64,000 nt of DNA from positions 1,364,001-1,428,000 of the forward strand of contig NZ_CP092915.1 in NCBI RefSeq assembly GCF_022557175.1, given 5' to 3'. Shown piece by piece: positions 17,915 through 29,015 of this stretch. How positions within the stretch are numbered: the stretch's first letter is position 1; the number at the start of each line of letters is the position of its first letter. Both the position numbers and the translations under genes were made by a program. The notes beneath the pieces are model-generated. The model was not told where the DNA came from. It ran no database searches and saw only the letters and a list, made by a program, of their open reading frames with translations. The stretch comes from Mycolicibacterium sp. YH-1 (lineage in GTDB: Bacteria > Actinomycetota > Actinomycetes > Mycobacteriales > Mycobacteriaceae).

Positions 17915-19120
17915 TCATCGGACTTCCCGCGGACGTGAGGAGCGATCGGAGGCGGCGGCCTTCGCCGCGGCCAGACGCTGCGCGCGCTTGCCACCCTTGA
18001 GCCAGAAGTACGAGCCCGGCTTGCGCGCCTCCTTGGCCAGGAACCCGACCGTGCCCTTGCAGATGGTCTCCTTGATCATCGCCGCGGCGCGTCCACCGAT
18101 GTAGAGCGGTATCACCCGATCGTCGAAGTGGGCCAGCTGGATGGTGGCCGCGTTGCGCCCGAGGCTGATGCACTGCCCGGTGAACGCCTGGTTGATCACC
18201 GCGGGTTCGGAGCCCTCGATACGGCTCAGCACCGTGTTGGCGGCCTGGGCGCCGAGCGGAATCGCCGCCTGGCAGCTCATCCGCAGCGGTGAATCCGATG
18301 GTGCCGAGGCATCGCCCGCCGCCACGATGTAGGGGTTGTCGATGCTGGTCAGCGTCTCGTCGGTGAGCAGCCGCCCGATGGCGTCGGTGGCCAGACCACT
18401 GCGGATGGCCAGGTCAGGCACATCGAATCCGGCTGTCCAGATCGTCACGGCGCTACGCAGTTCACGCCCGTCGGTCAGTCGCACGGAGTCGGCGCGGACC
18501 TCGGTGACCAGCGTGTCGGGCCCGTCGACGACCTCGACGCCCAGCTTGCGCATCACCTTGGCCACCGACTTGCGGCCCCTCTCGTGCAGGTACGGGCCGA
18601 GCACCCCGCCGCACACCAGCGTCACCGCGTGCCCTGTCTCGGCGAGTTCGGTCGCCATCTCGATGCCGGTCGGACCCGCACCGACGACCGTCACCGGTTC
18701 GCCGGGCCGAATGCCGGCGATTGCCTCGCGAAGCGGGGCGCCGTGCTCCAATTCCGATAGGGGGTGCGCGAATTCGGCGGCCCCGGGCACTGTCAGCGCG
18801 GCACCGGTGCTGCCGACGGCGTAGATCAGATAGTCGTAGTCGACGGTGCCACCGGAGGCCAGCGTCACGGTGCGCGCCGGGGCATCGATCCGCTGGGCCG
18901 TGTCGACCAGCAGCCGGATATCGGAGCCGAGCATGTCGGCGTAGTCCACCACCGCGTCATCGGAGCCGGTGACCAACTGGTGCAGTCGAATCCGCTCGAC
19001 GAACTCCGGCCGCGGATTGATCAGCGTGACGGCCACGTCGGGGTTCAGTCGCAGGTGATTGGCCGCGATGACGCCCGCGTATCCGCCACCGATCACGACG
19101 ACGTTGGTCTGCTCGCTCAT
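17915..19120 (-). CDS. FAD-dependent NAD(P)H oxidoreductase (NDH-2-like), ECF41 partner
   Basis: The 401-residue flavoprotein opens with the FAD-binding VVVIGGGYAGVIAANHL. A second dinucleotide loop, VTVVGAGPTGIEMATELAETG, serves NAD(P)H. The FAD phosphate/flavin motif near residue 285 reads NPYIVAAGDASAP. A C-terminal segment rich in lysine (LAKEARKPGSYFWLKGGKRAQRL) may associate with membranes, as in type II NADH dehydrogenases. ATG 19120 is preferred over an upstream in-frame start, which would place the protein start in the promoter. It is first in a two-gene operon with the ECF41 sigma factor and has a matching promoter upstream. Confidence 0.9.
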   Translation of the reverse strand: MSEQTNVVVIGGGYAGVIAANHLRLNPDVAVTLINPRPEFVERIRLHQLVTGSDDAVVDYADMLGSDIRLLVDTAQRIDAPARTVTLASGGTVDYDYLIYAVGSTGAALTVPGAAEFAHPLSELEHGAPLREAIAGIRPGEPVTVVGAGPTGIEMATELAETGHAVTLVCGGVLGPYLHERGRKSVAKVMRKLGVEVVDGPDTLVTEVRADSVRLTDGRELRSAVTIWTAGFDVPDLAIRSGLATDAIGRLLTDETLTSIDNPYIVAAGDASAPSDSPLRMSCQAAIPLGAQAANTVLSRIEGSEPAVINQAFTGQCISLGRNAATIQLAHFDDRVIPLYIGGRAAAMIKETICKGTVGFLAKEARKPGSYFWLKGGKRAQRLAAAKAAASDRSSRPREVR

Positions 19121-19170
19121 GTCCACTCCTCTGGGATCGATCCGGCTCCTCGTTGAGCCGCTGACCTCAA

Positions 19171-19197
19171 GACACCGGTGCCAGCCGGAGTGTGACA
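19171..19197 (-). promoter_or_regulatory. ECF41-type promoter of the oxidoreductase-sigma operon
   Basis: On the minus strand TGTCACA (19191-19197) is followed by exactly 16 bases and TGTC (19171-19174). The published ECF41 consensus is TGTCACA-n16-CGTC, so the match is 10 of 11 bases with correct spacing. The start codon lies about 50 bases downstream. This indicates that the encoded sigma factor transcribes its own operon. Confidence 0.75.
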
Positions 19198-19221
19198 CGT
19201 ACTGACCGAATGTGGCTCAGC

Positions 19222-20793
19222 TCACTCCACTAGATACCGCGGGAACACACCCTCGGGTTTCGGCAGTGCCGTTCCGGGGCTCAGGCGGGTGCCGATGGCG
19301 TCGAACGACCTCGCGTCCGCGTCCTGGCCGAGCAGGTCGAGCAATTTGGCAGCGGACTCGGGCATCACGGGCTGCACGAGCAGTGCGGCGATCCGCACGG
19401 TCTCCAGCGTCGTGTAGAGCACCGTGCCGAATCGCTCCTGGTCCTGCGCGGCCTCGGACTTGCGCAGGACCCACGGTTCCTGCGCGGAGAAGTAGCGGTT
19501 GGCCGCCCCCAGCACCGACCAGATGGCCTCCAGCGCCAGATGCATCGCGGGCACGTCGAAGTGCGCGCGAACCTGCTCCAACAAGCCGTCTGCCAGCGCC
19601 AACATCTCACGGTCCGCGGCGGAGAACTCGCCTGGCTGCGGGACGGCGGCGTCGAGGTTCTTGTTCACCATCGACAACGAGCGCTGGGCCAGATTGCCCA
19701 ACTCATTGGCCAGGTCGGCGTTGATCCGGCCGATGATCGCGTCCTCGTTGTAGCTGCCGTCCTGACCGAACGGCACCTCGCGCAGCAGGAAGTAGCGGAC
19801 CTGATCCAGCCCGAAGGCGTCGACCAGCGCGATGGGGTCAACCACGTTGCCCACCGACTTGCTCATCTTCTCGCCACGGTTCAACAGGAAGCCGTGCACG
19901 AACACCCGCTTGGGCAGGGCGATTCCGGCAGACATCAGGAAGGCGGGCCAGTAGACGGTGTGGAACCGAATGATGTCCTTGCCGATCATGTGCAGATCGG
20001 CGGGCCAGTACTTCTTGAACGCCTCGGAAGAGGTATCCGGGTATCCCGCGCCGGTCAGGTAGTTGGTCAACGCATCGACCCAGACGTACATCACGTGGTC
20101 GGGATGATCGGGCACCTGGACGCCCCAGTCGAATGTGGTGCGTGAGATGGAGAGGTCGCGCAGCCCACCCGAGACGAAGCTGACGATCTCGTTGCGCCGG
20201 ACGTCGGGCCCGATGAACTCGGGATGATCCGCGTAGTGCGCGAGCAGTCGCTCGGCATAGGCCGACAGCCGGAAGAAGTAGGTCTGCTCCTCGGTCCATG
20301 TGACGGGGGTGCCCGTCTCGGTGGCGATTCGGGTGCCGTCGGCCTGCACCTCGAGTTCGTCATCGGTGAAGAAGCGTTCGTCGCGCACCGAGTACCAGCC
20401 CGCGTACGTGTCTAGGTAGATGTCGCCCGCGGCGTTCATCTGGTTCCAGATCGCGATCGACGCCTCGATGTGGTCGGCGTCGGTGGTGCGGATGAAGCGG
20501 TCGAACGAGATGCCGAGCTTGTCCTGCATCGCCTGGAAGGCATCGGAGTTGCGACGCGCCAGATCGGCGGTCGGAATCCCCTCCGCGGCGGCGGTCTGGG
20601 CCATTTTAAGCCCGTGCTCGTCGGTGCCGGTGAGAAAGCGGACGTCGACACCGTCGAGCCGTTTGAACCGGGCGATCGCGTCGGTGGCGATGTACTCGTA
20701 TGCGTGCCCGATGTGCGGTGCGCCGTTGGGGTACGCGATGGCGGTTGTCACGTAGAACGGTTCCCGCGTGGTCGGGGGTCTCGAGGTGCTCAT
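19222..20793 (-). CDS. metG: Methionyl-tRNA synthetase
   Basis: The 523-residue class I synthetase charges tRNA-Met. HIGH is at residues 27-30 ([11 protein letters not shown]) and KMSKS at 309-313 ([16 protein letters not shown]). The short connective insert and the absence of a C-terminal tRNA-binding extension are typical of the mycobacterial MetS form. Other landmarks are LTGTDEHG near residue 55 and [14 protein letters not shown] near 235. Position next to divergent tatD matches Rv1007c. Confidence 0.97.
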   Translation of the reverse strand: MSTSRPPTTREPFYVTTAIAYPNGAPHIGHAYEYIATDAIARFKRLDGVDVRFLTGTDEHGLKMAQTAAAEGIPTADLARRNSDAFQAMQDKLGISFDRFIRTTDADHIEASIAIWNQMNAAGDIYLDTYAGWYSVRDERFFTDDELEVQADGTRIATETGTPVTWTEEQTYFFRLSAYAERLLAHYADHPEFIGPDVRRNEIVSFVSGGLRDLSISRTTFDWGVQVPDHPDHVMYVWVDALTNYLTGAGYPDTSSEAFKKYWPADLHMIGKDIIRFHTVYWPAFLMSAGIALPKRVFVHGFLLNRGEKMSKSVGNVVDPIALVDAFGLDQVRYFLLREVPFGQDGSYNEDAIIGRINADLANELGNLAQRSLSMVNKNLDAAVPQPGEFSAADREMLALADGLLEQVRAHFDVPAMHLALEAIWSVLGAANRYFSAQEPWVLRKSEAAQDQERFGTVLYTTLETVRIAALLVQPVMPESAAKLLDLLGQDADARSFDAIGTRLSPGTALPKPEGVFPRYLVE

Positions 20794-20819
20794 CGCGCTT
20801 CACCCTATTGTTTTGTGTT

Positions 20820-21662
20820 GTGTCTGGGAAAAGCGAGAAACGCCCGCCCCCGCCGCTGCCCGAGCCATTGGCACCACTAGTCGACGCTCACACCCACCTC
20901 GATGCGTGCGGTGCGACCGATGCCGACGACGTGCGCGCGATCCTCGACCGCGCTGAATCCGTCGGCGTGCGTGCAGTCGTCACCATCGCCGACGATCTCG
21001 ATGCCGCGAGGTGGGCCACCCAGGCGGCGGAGTGGGATCAGCGGGTCTACGCCGCGGTGGCACTGCATCCGACACGCGCGAACGCGTTGACCGATGACGC
21101 GCGTGCTGAACTCGAGCGCCTCGCCGAGCATCCCCGCGTGGTCGCGGTCGGGGAGACCGGGATGGATCTGTACTGGCCCGGCCGGCTCGAGGGCTGTGCG
21201 GATCCCGTTGACCAACGCGAGGCGTTCGCGTGGCACATCGATCTGGCGAAACGGACCGGCAAGCCGCTGATGATCCACAACCGTGACGCCGATGCCGCGG
21301 TCCTCGATGTTTTGCTGGCGGAGGGTGCTCCTGACACCGTGATCTTCCACTGCTTTTCCTCCGGGCCCGAGATGGCCCGCGAATGTGTGGACGCGGGGTG
21401 GTTGCTGAGCCTGTCCGGAACGGTCAGTTTCAAGAACGCGACACAGCTTCGGGAGGCGGCCCGGTTGATCCCGCCGGGGCAGCTACTCGTCGAGACCGAC
21501 GCGCCGTTCCTGACCCCACATCCCTACCGGGGTGCACCGAATGAGTCGTACTGCCTGCCGTACACAGTGCGGGCATTGGCCGAGGTCGTGGGTCGGCCCG
21601 CAGAGGATTTGGCGCGGGAGACCGCGGAGACTGCGACGGCGACCTACCGAATCCGCACGTGA
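20820..21662 (+). CDS. tatD: TatD-family metal-dependent hydrolase
   Basis: The 280-residue TIM-barrel protein has the TatD motif set: VDAHTHLDAC, VAVGETGMDLYW, KPLMIHNRDAD, IFHCFSSG and LLVETDAPFLTPHPYRG. TatD proteins are magnesium-dependent DNases/phosphodiesterases linked to DNA quality control. GTG 20820 is taken as the start because the codons directly before VDAHTH offer only weak alternatives such as an in-frame TTG. This gives a proline-rich 20-residue leader before the catalytic domain. The gene is divergent from metG with 26 bases between the starts. Confidence 0.92.
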   Translation: MSGKSEKRPPPPLPEPLAPLVDAHTHLDACGATDADDVRAILDRAESVGVRAVVTIADDLDAARWATQAAEWDQRVYAAVALHPTRANALTDDARAELERLAEHPRVVAVGETGMDLYWPGRLEGCADPVDQREAFAWHIDLAKRTGKPLMIHNRDADAAVLDVLLAEGAPDTVIFHCFSSGPEMARECVDAGWLLSLSGTVSFKNATQLREAARLIPPGQLLVETDAPFLTPHPYRGAPNESYCLPYTVRALAEVVGRPAEDLARETAETATATYRIRT

Positions 21663-21689
21663 CGTCAGTTGCCGCCACCTGACCCTTTG

Positions 21690-21705
21690 GTTACCGTCCT
21701 GTTAT
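21690..21705 (+). promoter_or_regulatory. Direct repeat in the rpfB leader (possible MtrA-type site)
   Basis: GTTAC at 21690-21694 and GTTAT at 21701-21705 form an 11-base-period direct repeat about 60 bases before the rpfB start. MtrA, a response regulator reported to control rpfB in M. tuberculosis, binds loosely conserved direct repeats, so this is a candidate site. An RNA switch has also been described for the M. tuberculosis rpfB leader; no hairpin clear enough to claim it is seen in this 103-base leader. Confidence 0.3.
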
Positions 21706-21759
21706 AGAAACGGCCTTTCCAATCGAATGTTCGGCGCTGGCCTTACCAGTCGGGGATAA

Positions 21760-23798
<2,039 letters not shown>

Positions 23799-23827
23799 AT
23801 CGGTGGCGGCGCTGACATCGGCGCCGA

Positions 23828-24625
23828 TCATCCCAGCGCGCGGGTCACCAGCCGGATGAACTCCGCGCACGCCGTATAGCGATGGTCGGGGTCCTTGGCC
23901 ATGGCCTTGGCGAGGACTGTGTCGAACGCATGCGTCATTCCGGCAACACGACCCGCGAAGCGTGGCACCGGACGGTTGAGGTGCGCGTCGACCAGATCCG
24001 TCGTCGTGGTCGGGGCGTAAGGCCCTCTCCCGGTGAGTAGTTCGACTGCGGTGCAGGCCAGCGCGTACTCGTCGGATGCAGCAGATGGCGCCCGCCCGCG
24101 CAGCAGCTCCGGCGCGGCGTAGGGCAGGCTGGCCTCGACGTGAGTGGGTCGATGGTGAGCGTCCTGCGCCAGTGAGTGCGCCACCCCGAAATCGATGAGC
24201 ACGACGCCGCCGGATGAGAAGTTCTGGCGGACAAGCACGTTCGATGGCTTCACGTCGCAGTGCACGATGCCTCTCCGATGCGCGTGGTCGAGCGCATCAG
24301 CGACCTGGGCCAGCGCGGTGAGCCGGTCGGTCATCGTGTCGAGGCTGGTGACCAGGCCCCCGTCGACCAGTTCCATTGCCAGCCAAGCCGTGCCGCACTC
24401 GTACACCGTCACGACGTGTGGATGACGCAGTCGTCCGGCGAAGTCGAACTCGCGTCGGATGCGGTCGAACTGAGCGGTTTGTCGGTGTCTGGCATCGAGA
24501 ACCTTGAGTGCCACCGCGCGGTTCGGCTCCGAGGCGTGGTGGGCTCGGTAGACCGTCGCGGATCCGCCGTGGCCGACGGCCTCATCGATGACGTAGGCCG
24601 CGAACCGATCGTCGGGCGCGAGCAC
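23828..24625 (-). CDS. Soluble Ser/Thr protein kinase (Hanks type), catalytic domain only
   Basis: The 265-residue protein is just a kinase domain. It has the Gly-rich loop VGHGGSATVY, ATP-binding lysine K41 (VALKVLD), the catalytic loop HCDVKPSNV (H122, D124, K126, N129, with Cys replacing the usual Arg of HRD), DFG at 145-147, and PYAAPELLRG. The Cys at the HRD arginine makes it a non-RD kinase that may not need activation-loop phosphorylation. There is no transmembrane or PASTA region, unlike PknA/PknB. The start is GTG 24625. It lies on the opposite strand between ksgA and ispE, which are adjacent in M. tuberculosis. Confidence 0.92.
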   Translation of the reverse strand: MLAPDDRFAAYVIDEAVGHGGSATVYRAHHASEPNRAVALKVLDARHRQTAQFDRIRREFDFAGRLRHPHVVTVYECGTAWLAMELVDGGLVTSLDTMTDRLTALAQVADALDHAHRRGIVHCDVKPSNVLVRQNFSSGGVVLIDFGVAHSLAQDAHHRPTHVEASLPYAAPELLRGRAPSAASDEYALACTAVELLTGRGPYAPTTTTDLVDAHLNRPVPRFAGRVAGMTHAFDTVLAKAMAKDPDHRYTACAEFIRLVTRALG

Positions 24626-24646
24626 AGTCTCAGGCTACGGTGATCC

Positions 24647-24676
24647 TTGACACATCTTCGCGGCGATCACTAGCGT
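24647..24676 (+). promoter_or_regulatory. Promoter of ispE
   Basis: TTGACA (24647-24652), an 18-base spacer and TAGCGT (24671-24676) form a SigA-type promoter about 100 bases before ispE. It is needed because the inserted kinase gene separates ispE from the rpfB-ksgA transcript. Confidence 0.5.
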
Positions 24677-24778
24677 TGCCACTAGCGGGTTTTGCCGCCC
24701 GCTGTGAGCGGCGGGATTAACGAGGGGTATCTCACCACTTGGTACCTGCCCCGGGCGCCACGGCGATAAGGTCTTGGC

Positions 24779-25735
24779 GTGCCCGCCTCCGACGGTAATA
24801 CCGCATCCGATTGGGTTCCGTCGGGGTCGGTGACCGTCCGCGTCCCCGGCAAGGTCAACCTGTATCTGGGTGTGGGCGATCTGCGCGACGACGGCTATCA
24901 CGAGCTGACCACCGTCTTCCATGCCGTCTCGCTGTTCGATGAGGTCACCGTGCGCAACGCCGAGACGCTGTCGCTGGAGACCTCGGGTGAGGGTGCCGCC
25001 GACCTGCCGACGGACCGGACCAACCTGGCCTGGCAGGCGGCCGAGCTGATGGCCGAACATGTGGGCCGTTCACCCGACGTGGCGATCCTCGTGGAGAAGT
25101 CGATCCCTGTCGCCGGCGGTATGGCCGGTGGTAGTGCCGATGCTGCGGCGGTCCTGGTGGCGATCAACGCCCTGTGGGAACTCGGTGTGCCGCGTCGTGA
25201 CCTGCACGCGCTTGGGGCCACGCTTGGCAGTGACGTGCCGTTCGGCCTGCACGGCGGTACTGCGCTGGGCACCGGTCGGGGAGAGCAACTCGCAACGGTT
25301 CTGGCGCGAAACACATTTCACTGGGTGCTGGCGTTCTCTGAGCGTGGCCTGTCCACACCCAAGGTGTTCGACGAGATCGACCGACTGCGCACCGCCAAGG
25401 GGGGTGGGCCGGCACGGTTGGAGGACCCCGAGCCGCTGCTGGCGGCGCTGGCGTCGGGTGACGCCGCGCAACTGGCGCCACTGCTCGGCAACGACCTGCA
25501 AGCCGCGGCGCTGAGCCTGGATTCTCGCCTGCGCCGGACACTGCAGGCGGGGGAGGAGGCGGGCGCGCTGGCCGGGATCGTCTCCGGTTCGGGGCCCACG
25601 TGCGCCTTCCTGTGCTCGTCTGCCTCGGCCGCCGTCGACGTCGGCGTGCAACTGGCGGGGGAGGGCGTGTGCCGCACCGTGCGGGCGGCCAGTGGGCCGG
25701 TTCACGGCGCCCGCGTCATCCCGTCGCAGGCGTAG
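24779..25735 (+). CDS. ispE: 4-diphosphocytidyl-2-C-methyl-D-erythritol kinase
   Basis: The 318-residue GHMP kinase phosphorylates CDP-methylerythritol in the MEP isoprenoid pathway. Motif 1 is [24 protein letters not shown], motif 2 (ATP loop) is [17 protein letters not shown], and motif 3 is [14 protein letters not shown]. The GTG start at 24779 adds a short, poorly conserved N-terminus ([15 protein letters not shown]). In M. tuberculosis it follows ksgA in the rpfB operon; here it must rely on its own promoter. Confidence 0.95.
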   Translation: MPASDGNTASDWVPSGSVTVRVPGKVNLYLGVGDLRDDGYHELTTVFHAVSLFDEVTVRNAETLSLETSGEGAADLPTDRTNLAWQAAELMAEHVGRSPDVAILVEKSIPVAGGMAGGSADAAAVLVAINALWELGVPRRDLHALGATLGSDVPFGLHGGTALGTGRGEQLATVLARNTFHWVLAFSERGLSTPKVFDEIDRLRTAKGGGPARLEDPEPLLAALASGDAAQLAPLLGNDLQAAALSLDSRLRRTLQAGEEAGALAGIVSGSGPTCAFLCSSASAAVDVGVQLAGEGVCRTVRAASGPVHGARVIPSQA

Positions 25736-25784
25736 CGGCGGCCGGATCGGCGAGTGTGACCCAGGCCTCATTTCTGTCGTAGGT

Positions 25785-25813
25785 TTGGTAGTTACTTAAG
25801 AGTCTCTTAAGAT
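25785..25813 (+). promoter_or_regulatory. Promoter and embedded palindromic operator of the pks16-like gene
   Basis: TTGGTA (25785-25790) and TAAGAT (25808-25813) are 17 bases apart. A perfect 17-base palindrome, CTTAAGAG-T-CTCTTAAG (25795-25811), fills the spacer and the -10. This geometry is what a repressor operator looks like. The remaining part of the 295-base gap (25736-26030) has no convincing gene and would be a leader of about 210 bases. Confidence 0.6.
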
Positions 25814-26030
25814 GGACAACGGTGAAAGCTAGCGGTGACGCGGCCTACGCGACGATTACTCGCCTCGGGACTCCCGGCGGGCGGATGCGCAGCGGTCGTA
25901 CCGGCCGAACGGCATCATCATTTTGCAACCCAACTGCTCCCAAATCGTATGTGCGTGCCTTCGGTGCAGCGGCCGCCACTTGGCGGAGCATGGAAGACCG
26001 GGCAGTGGCACCTGGACCCAGGAGGTCGTC

Positions 26031-27668
26031 GTGAGCAGATTTACCGAGAAGATGTTCCGCAACGCCCATGAGAGCGATCGCGGCATGGTGACCGGCGAGC
26101 CGCACGAGCCCGTGCGGCACACGTGGCTCGAGGTGCACGAGCGTGCCCGTCGCATCGCGGGCGGACTCGCCGCAGCAGGCGTCGGACCCGGTGACGCCGT
26201 GGGCGTGCTGGCCGGTTTCCCGGTCGAGATCGCACCCACCGCCCAGGCCCTGTGGATGCGCGGCGCCAGCCTGACGATGCTGCACCAGCCGACCCCGCGG
26301 ACCGACCTCGCCGTCTGGGCCGAGGACACCATGAACGTCATCGGCATGATCGAGGCCAACGCCGTGATCGTCTCCGAGCCGTTCCTGGTCGCGATCCCGG
26401 TGCTGGAGGAGAAGGGCATCAAGGTCCTCACGGTGGGCTCGCTGCTCGAGGCCGACCCGATCGACCCGGTCGAGACCGGCGAGGACGATCTCGCGCTGAT
26501 GCAGCTGACGTCGGGCTCCACCGGCTCGCCGAAGGCCGTGCAGATCACACACCGCAACATTCACTCCAACGCCGAGGCGATGTTCGTCGGCGCCGAGTAC
26601 GACGTCGACAAGGACGTCATGGTCAGCTGGCTGCCCTGCTTCCACGACATGGGCATGGTCGGCTTCCTCACCATCCCGATGTACTTCGGCGCCGAGCTGG
26701 TCAAGGTCACGCCGATGGACTTCCTGCGCGACACGCTCCTGTGGGCCAAGCTCATCGACAAGTACAAGGGCACCATGACCGCGGCGCCCAACTTCGCCTA
26801 CGCGCTGTTCGCCAAGCGCCTGCGCAAGCAGGCCGAGCCGGGTCAGTTCGACCTGTCCACGCTGCGGTTCGCGCTGTCAGGCGCTGAGCCCGTCGATCCG
26901 GCCGACGTTGAGGATCTGCTCGACGCGGGCAAGCCGTTCGGGTTGCGGCCCGATTGCATCCTGCCGGCCTATGGCATGGCAGAGACCACGCTGGCGGTGT
27001 CGTTCTCCGAGTGTGGCGCCGGTCTGGTGGTCGACGAGGTCGACGCCGACCTGCTGGCCGCGCTGCGTCGTGCGGTACCCGCGACCAAGGGCAACACCCG
27101 GCGGCTGGCCTCGCTCGGCCCGCTGCTGCAGGATCTCGAGGCCCGTGTCGTCGACGAGAACGGCGATGTGATGCCCGCCCGCGGCGTCGGCGTCATCGAA
27201 CTTCGTGGTGAGTCGCTCACCCCCGGCTACATCACCATGGGCGGGTTCCTGCCGTCGCAGGACGCCCACGGCTGGTACGACACCGGTGACCTCGGCTACC
27301 AGATGGACAACGGGCACATCGTCGTCTGCGGTCGCGTGAAGGACGTCATCATCATGGCGGGCCGCAACATCTACCCGACCGACATCGAGCGTGCTGCCGG
27401 TCGCGTCGAGGGTGTCCGCCCGGGCTGCGCCGTCGCCGTGCGCCTCGACGCCGGGCACTCGCGTGAGACGTTCGCCGTCGCCGTGGAGTCCAACGCGTGG
27501 AAGGACCCGATCGAGGTGCGTCGCATCGAGCACCAGGTCGCACACGAAGTGGTGACCGAGGTCGACGTCCGTCCGCGCAACGTCGTGGTCCTCGGACCGG
27601 GCACCATTCCGAAGACGCCGTCGGGCAAGCTGCGCCGGGCCAACTCGGTCTCGCTGGTCACCGGCTAG
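26031..27668 (+). CDS. Fatty acyl-AMP/CoA ligase, Pks16-like (Rv1013)
   Basis: The 545-residue ANL-superfamily enzyme activates acyl groups as adenylates. Motifs are [21 protein letters not shown] (A3, phosphate loop), [15 protein letters not shown] (A5), [10 protein letters not shown] (A7), [20 protein letters not shown] (A8) and [10 protein letters not shown] (A10 with the catalytic lysine). The protein matches the Rv1013 gene, named pks16 although it is not a polyketide synthase. The GTG start at 26031 is supported by AGGAGG at 26020-26025. The acceptor and chain length are not known. Regulation by a palindrome-binding repressor is suggested by the upstream promoter. Confidence 0.93.
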   Translation: MSRFTEKMFRNAHESDRGMVTGEPHEPVRHTWLEVHERARRIAGGLAAAGVGPGDAVGVLAGFPVEIAPTAQALWMRGASLTMLHQPTPRTDLAVWAEDTMNVIGMIEANAVIVSEPFLVAIPVLEEKGIKVLTVGSLLEADPIDPVETGEDDLALMQLTSGSTGSPKAVQITHRNIHSNAEAMFVGAEYDVDKDVMVSWLPCFHDMGMVGFLTIPMYFGAELVKVTPMDFLRDTLLWAKLIDKYKGTMTAAPNFAYALFAKRLRKQAEPGQFDLSTLRFALSGAEPVDPADVEDLLDAGKPFGLRPDCILPAYGMAETTLAVSFSECGAGLVVDEVDADLLAALRRAVPATKGNTRRLASLGPLLQDLEARVVDENGDVMPARGVGVIELRGESLTPGYITMGGFLPSQDAHGWYDTGDLGYQMDNGHIVVCGRVKDVIIMAGRNIYPTDIERAAGRVEGVRPGCAVAVRLDAGHSRETFAVAVESNAWKDPIEVRRIEHQVAHEVVTEVDVRPRNVVVLGPGTIPKTPSGKLRRANSVSLVTG

Positions 27669-27703
27669 GTCTTCGCCCTCCTGGCGTGACGCCTGCGCGT
27701 TCG

Positions 27704-28315
27704 TCAGAATCTGATGTGCCGTATTCCGACCGCCGCACGGCGTAGTTGGTAGCGCGCCGCACTCAACCTTGGCCGCGTGAGCGTCAAGCCGGCGCGGGCG
27801 GCGATGTCCTCGACCACCTCGTCGACGGTGCGGTTGTCGGTGTCGACGTGCTCGGCGAACCGTTCGTCGGCCAGTGCCGTCGTGCATCGGTCGATCTGCT
27901 GCATCGCCCAGGATTCATCGCGACCCGTGACGCGAGCGAGCGCATATCCAGTGCGGGCACTCAGCCTGCGGCGCAACGTCTCCGGGGACGCCATCAATGA
28001 GAAGTGTCGGACGTCGACGTCGGCGTTCGAAAGCCCCGTCATGATCTCGTCGAAGTACCTGGGCTCCACCAACGTCATGGGCGCGAGCACGGGCCCGGTG
28101 TGGTGTGCGACCGCGTCCGCGAGTGTGGCCGCGACGGCCGCGCGCCACTGTGACCTGTCCTGAAAGTCGTTGCGTGCGTGTGATGGCAGCATCCTGTGGA
28201 TCGCGAACCCAATCAGCTCGGGATCAGCCACGTGCGCCGACGGCATTCGACGCTGCAACTCGAAGGCGGTCTGCGTCTTGCCTGCGCCGAACGCGCCGTT
28301 GATCCACAGCAGCAT
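27704..28315 (-). CDS. TmrB-like P-loop ATPase
   Basis: The 203-residue protein begins LLWINGAFGAGKTQTAFEL, with the Walker A lysine and threonine at K13-T14. It resembles the TmrB/zeta-toxin-like P-loop kinases: the phrase WINGAFG-GKT is that of the Bacillus tunicamycin-resistance protein TmrB. HFSLMASPETLRRRLSAR corresponds to the lid region that contacts phosphate. ATG 28315 is preferred because earlier in-frame sequence is Arg/Ser-rich and not conserved-looking. The target of phosphorylation or binding is unknown, and resistance is only an inference from the family. It is convergent with the pks16-like gene. Confidence 0.75.
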   Translation of the reverse strand: MLLWINGAFGAGKTQTAFELQRRMPSAHVADPELIGFAIHRMLPSHARNDFQDRSQWRAAVAATLADAVAHHTGPVLAPMTLVEPRYFDEIMTGLSNADVDVRHFSLMASPETLRRRLSARTGYALARVTGRDESWAMQQIDRCTTALADERFAEHVDTDNRTVDEVVEDIAARAGLTLTRPRLSAARYQLRRAAVGIRHIRF

Positions 28316-28364
28316 CGAGCCGAGTCTAGCGGCGTTCGCATGGCAGCGCCCCAGGGTTGTCTGG

Positions 28365-28889
28365 CTACGCCACCGCGGCCTGTCGCGCAGGCATGGCGTC
28401 GTAGACCCGCCACACGACTGCCTCGTGCTCGACGGTGCTGAGTGCGCCCGACGCGAGCCTGGCGTCCGCGTCAACCAGGACCAGCGCGAGCGTGGCGAGT
28501 CGCGTGAAGGCATCGTTCACCGACGGATCGTCGATGCCGGCGATGCGCAGGACCGTCAGCGTGCGGACCCCGCCACGGACCGGCCCCGCCATCGCCATGA
28601 GCGCCGCACCCGCGCCGAGGCAGATCGATGTCGAGATCACCAGCGCCGGTATGGATCCGAACATCGCCATCAGCACGATCTCCGACAGGAGCCAGGCAAC
28701 GGTGCCCCAGATGGGCCAGGTGCGCCACAGGCGAAGCACGATGCGCTCGTCGCGCGAGATACCGGGCGGGAACAGAACCAAGTGATACCGCGAGATACCG
28801 CTTCGGCCGGCGGATATGTCCAATGCTCCCCAGCTGCGGCCACGATCCAGCAGACGCCGGACGAGCGCAGTGCGCGTCGGGTGACTCAT
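28365..28889 (-). CDS. Small two-helix membrane protein, unknown function
   Basis: The 174-residue protein has a basic N-terminal region (RRLLDRGRSWGALDI) and a conserved-looking WHLVLFP-type block (YHLVLFPPGISRDERIVLRLWRTWPIWG). Two adjacent hydrophobic segments (residues about 62-105) follow, then a soluble tail with LAALSTVEHEAVVWRVYD-type helices. I do not recognise a named family with confidence; similar small membrane proteins are frequent in mycobacteria. ATG 28889 is preferred over an upstream in-frame ATG because it starts just before the basic region. Confidence 0.55.
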   Translation of the reverse strand: MSHPTRTALVRRLLDRGRSWGALDISAGRSGISRYHLVLFPPGISRDERIVLRLWRTWPIWGTVAWLLSEIVLMAMFGSIPALVISTSICLGAGAALMAMAGPVRGGVRTLTVLRIAGIDDPSVNDAFTRLATLALVLVDADARLASGALSTVEHEAVVWRVYDAMPARQAAVA

Positions 28890-29015
28890 GTATCCAGGTC
28901 TACGCCGCGAAACGCCCGGAATCCGTCGTCCATACGGAATCCTGACGGTTCGCTGCCCAACTTTGACGGCGGTGTTGGTGGGGCTCATGCACATCAGGGG
29001 GAGAGAGACAGCTCT

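Noticed and set aside
24700..24730. Small hairpin (CCGC...GCGG) between the kinase and ispE genes as a terminator
   Set aside because: The stem is short, lies downstream of the proposed ispE promoter, and has no T-tract; it would interrupt the gene it precedes.
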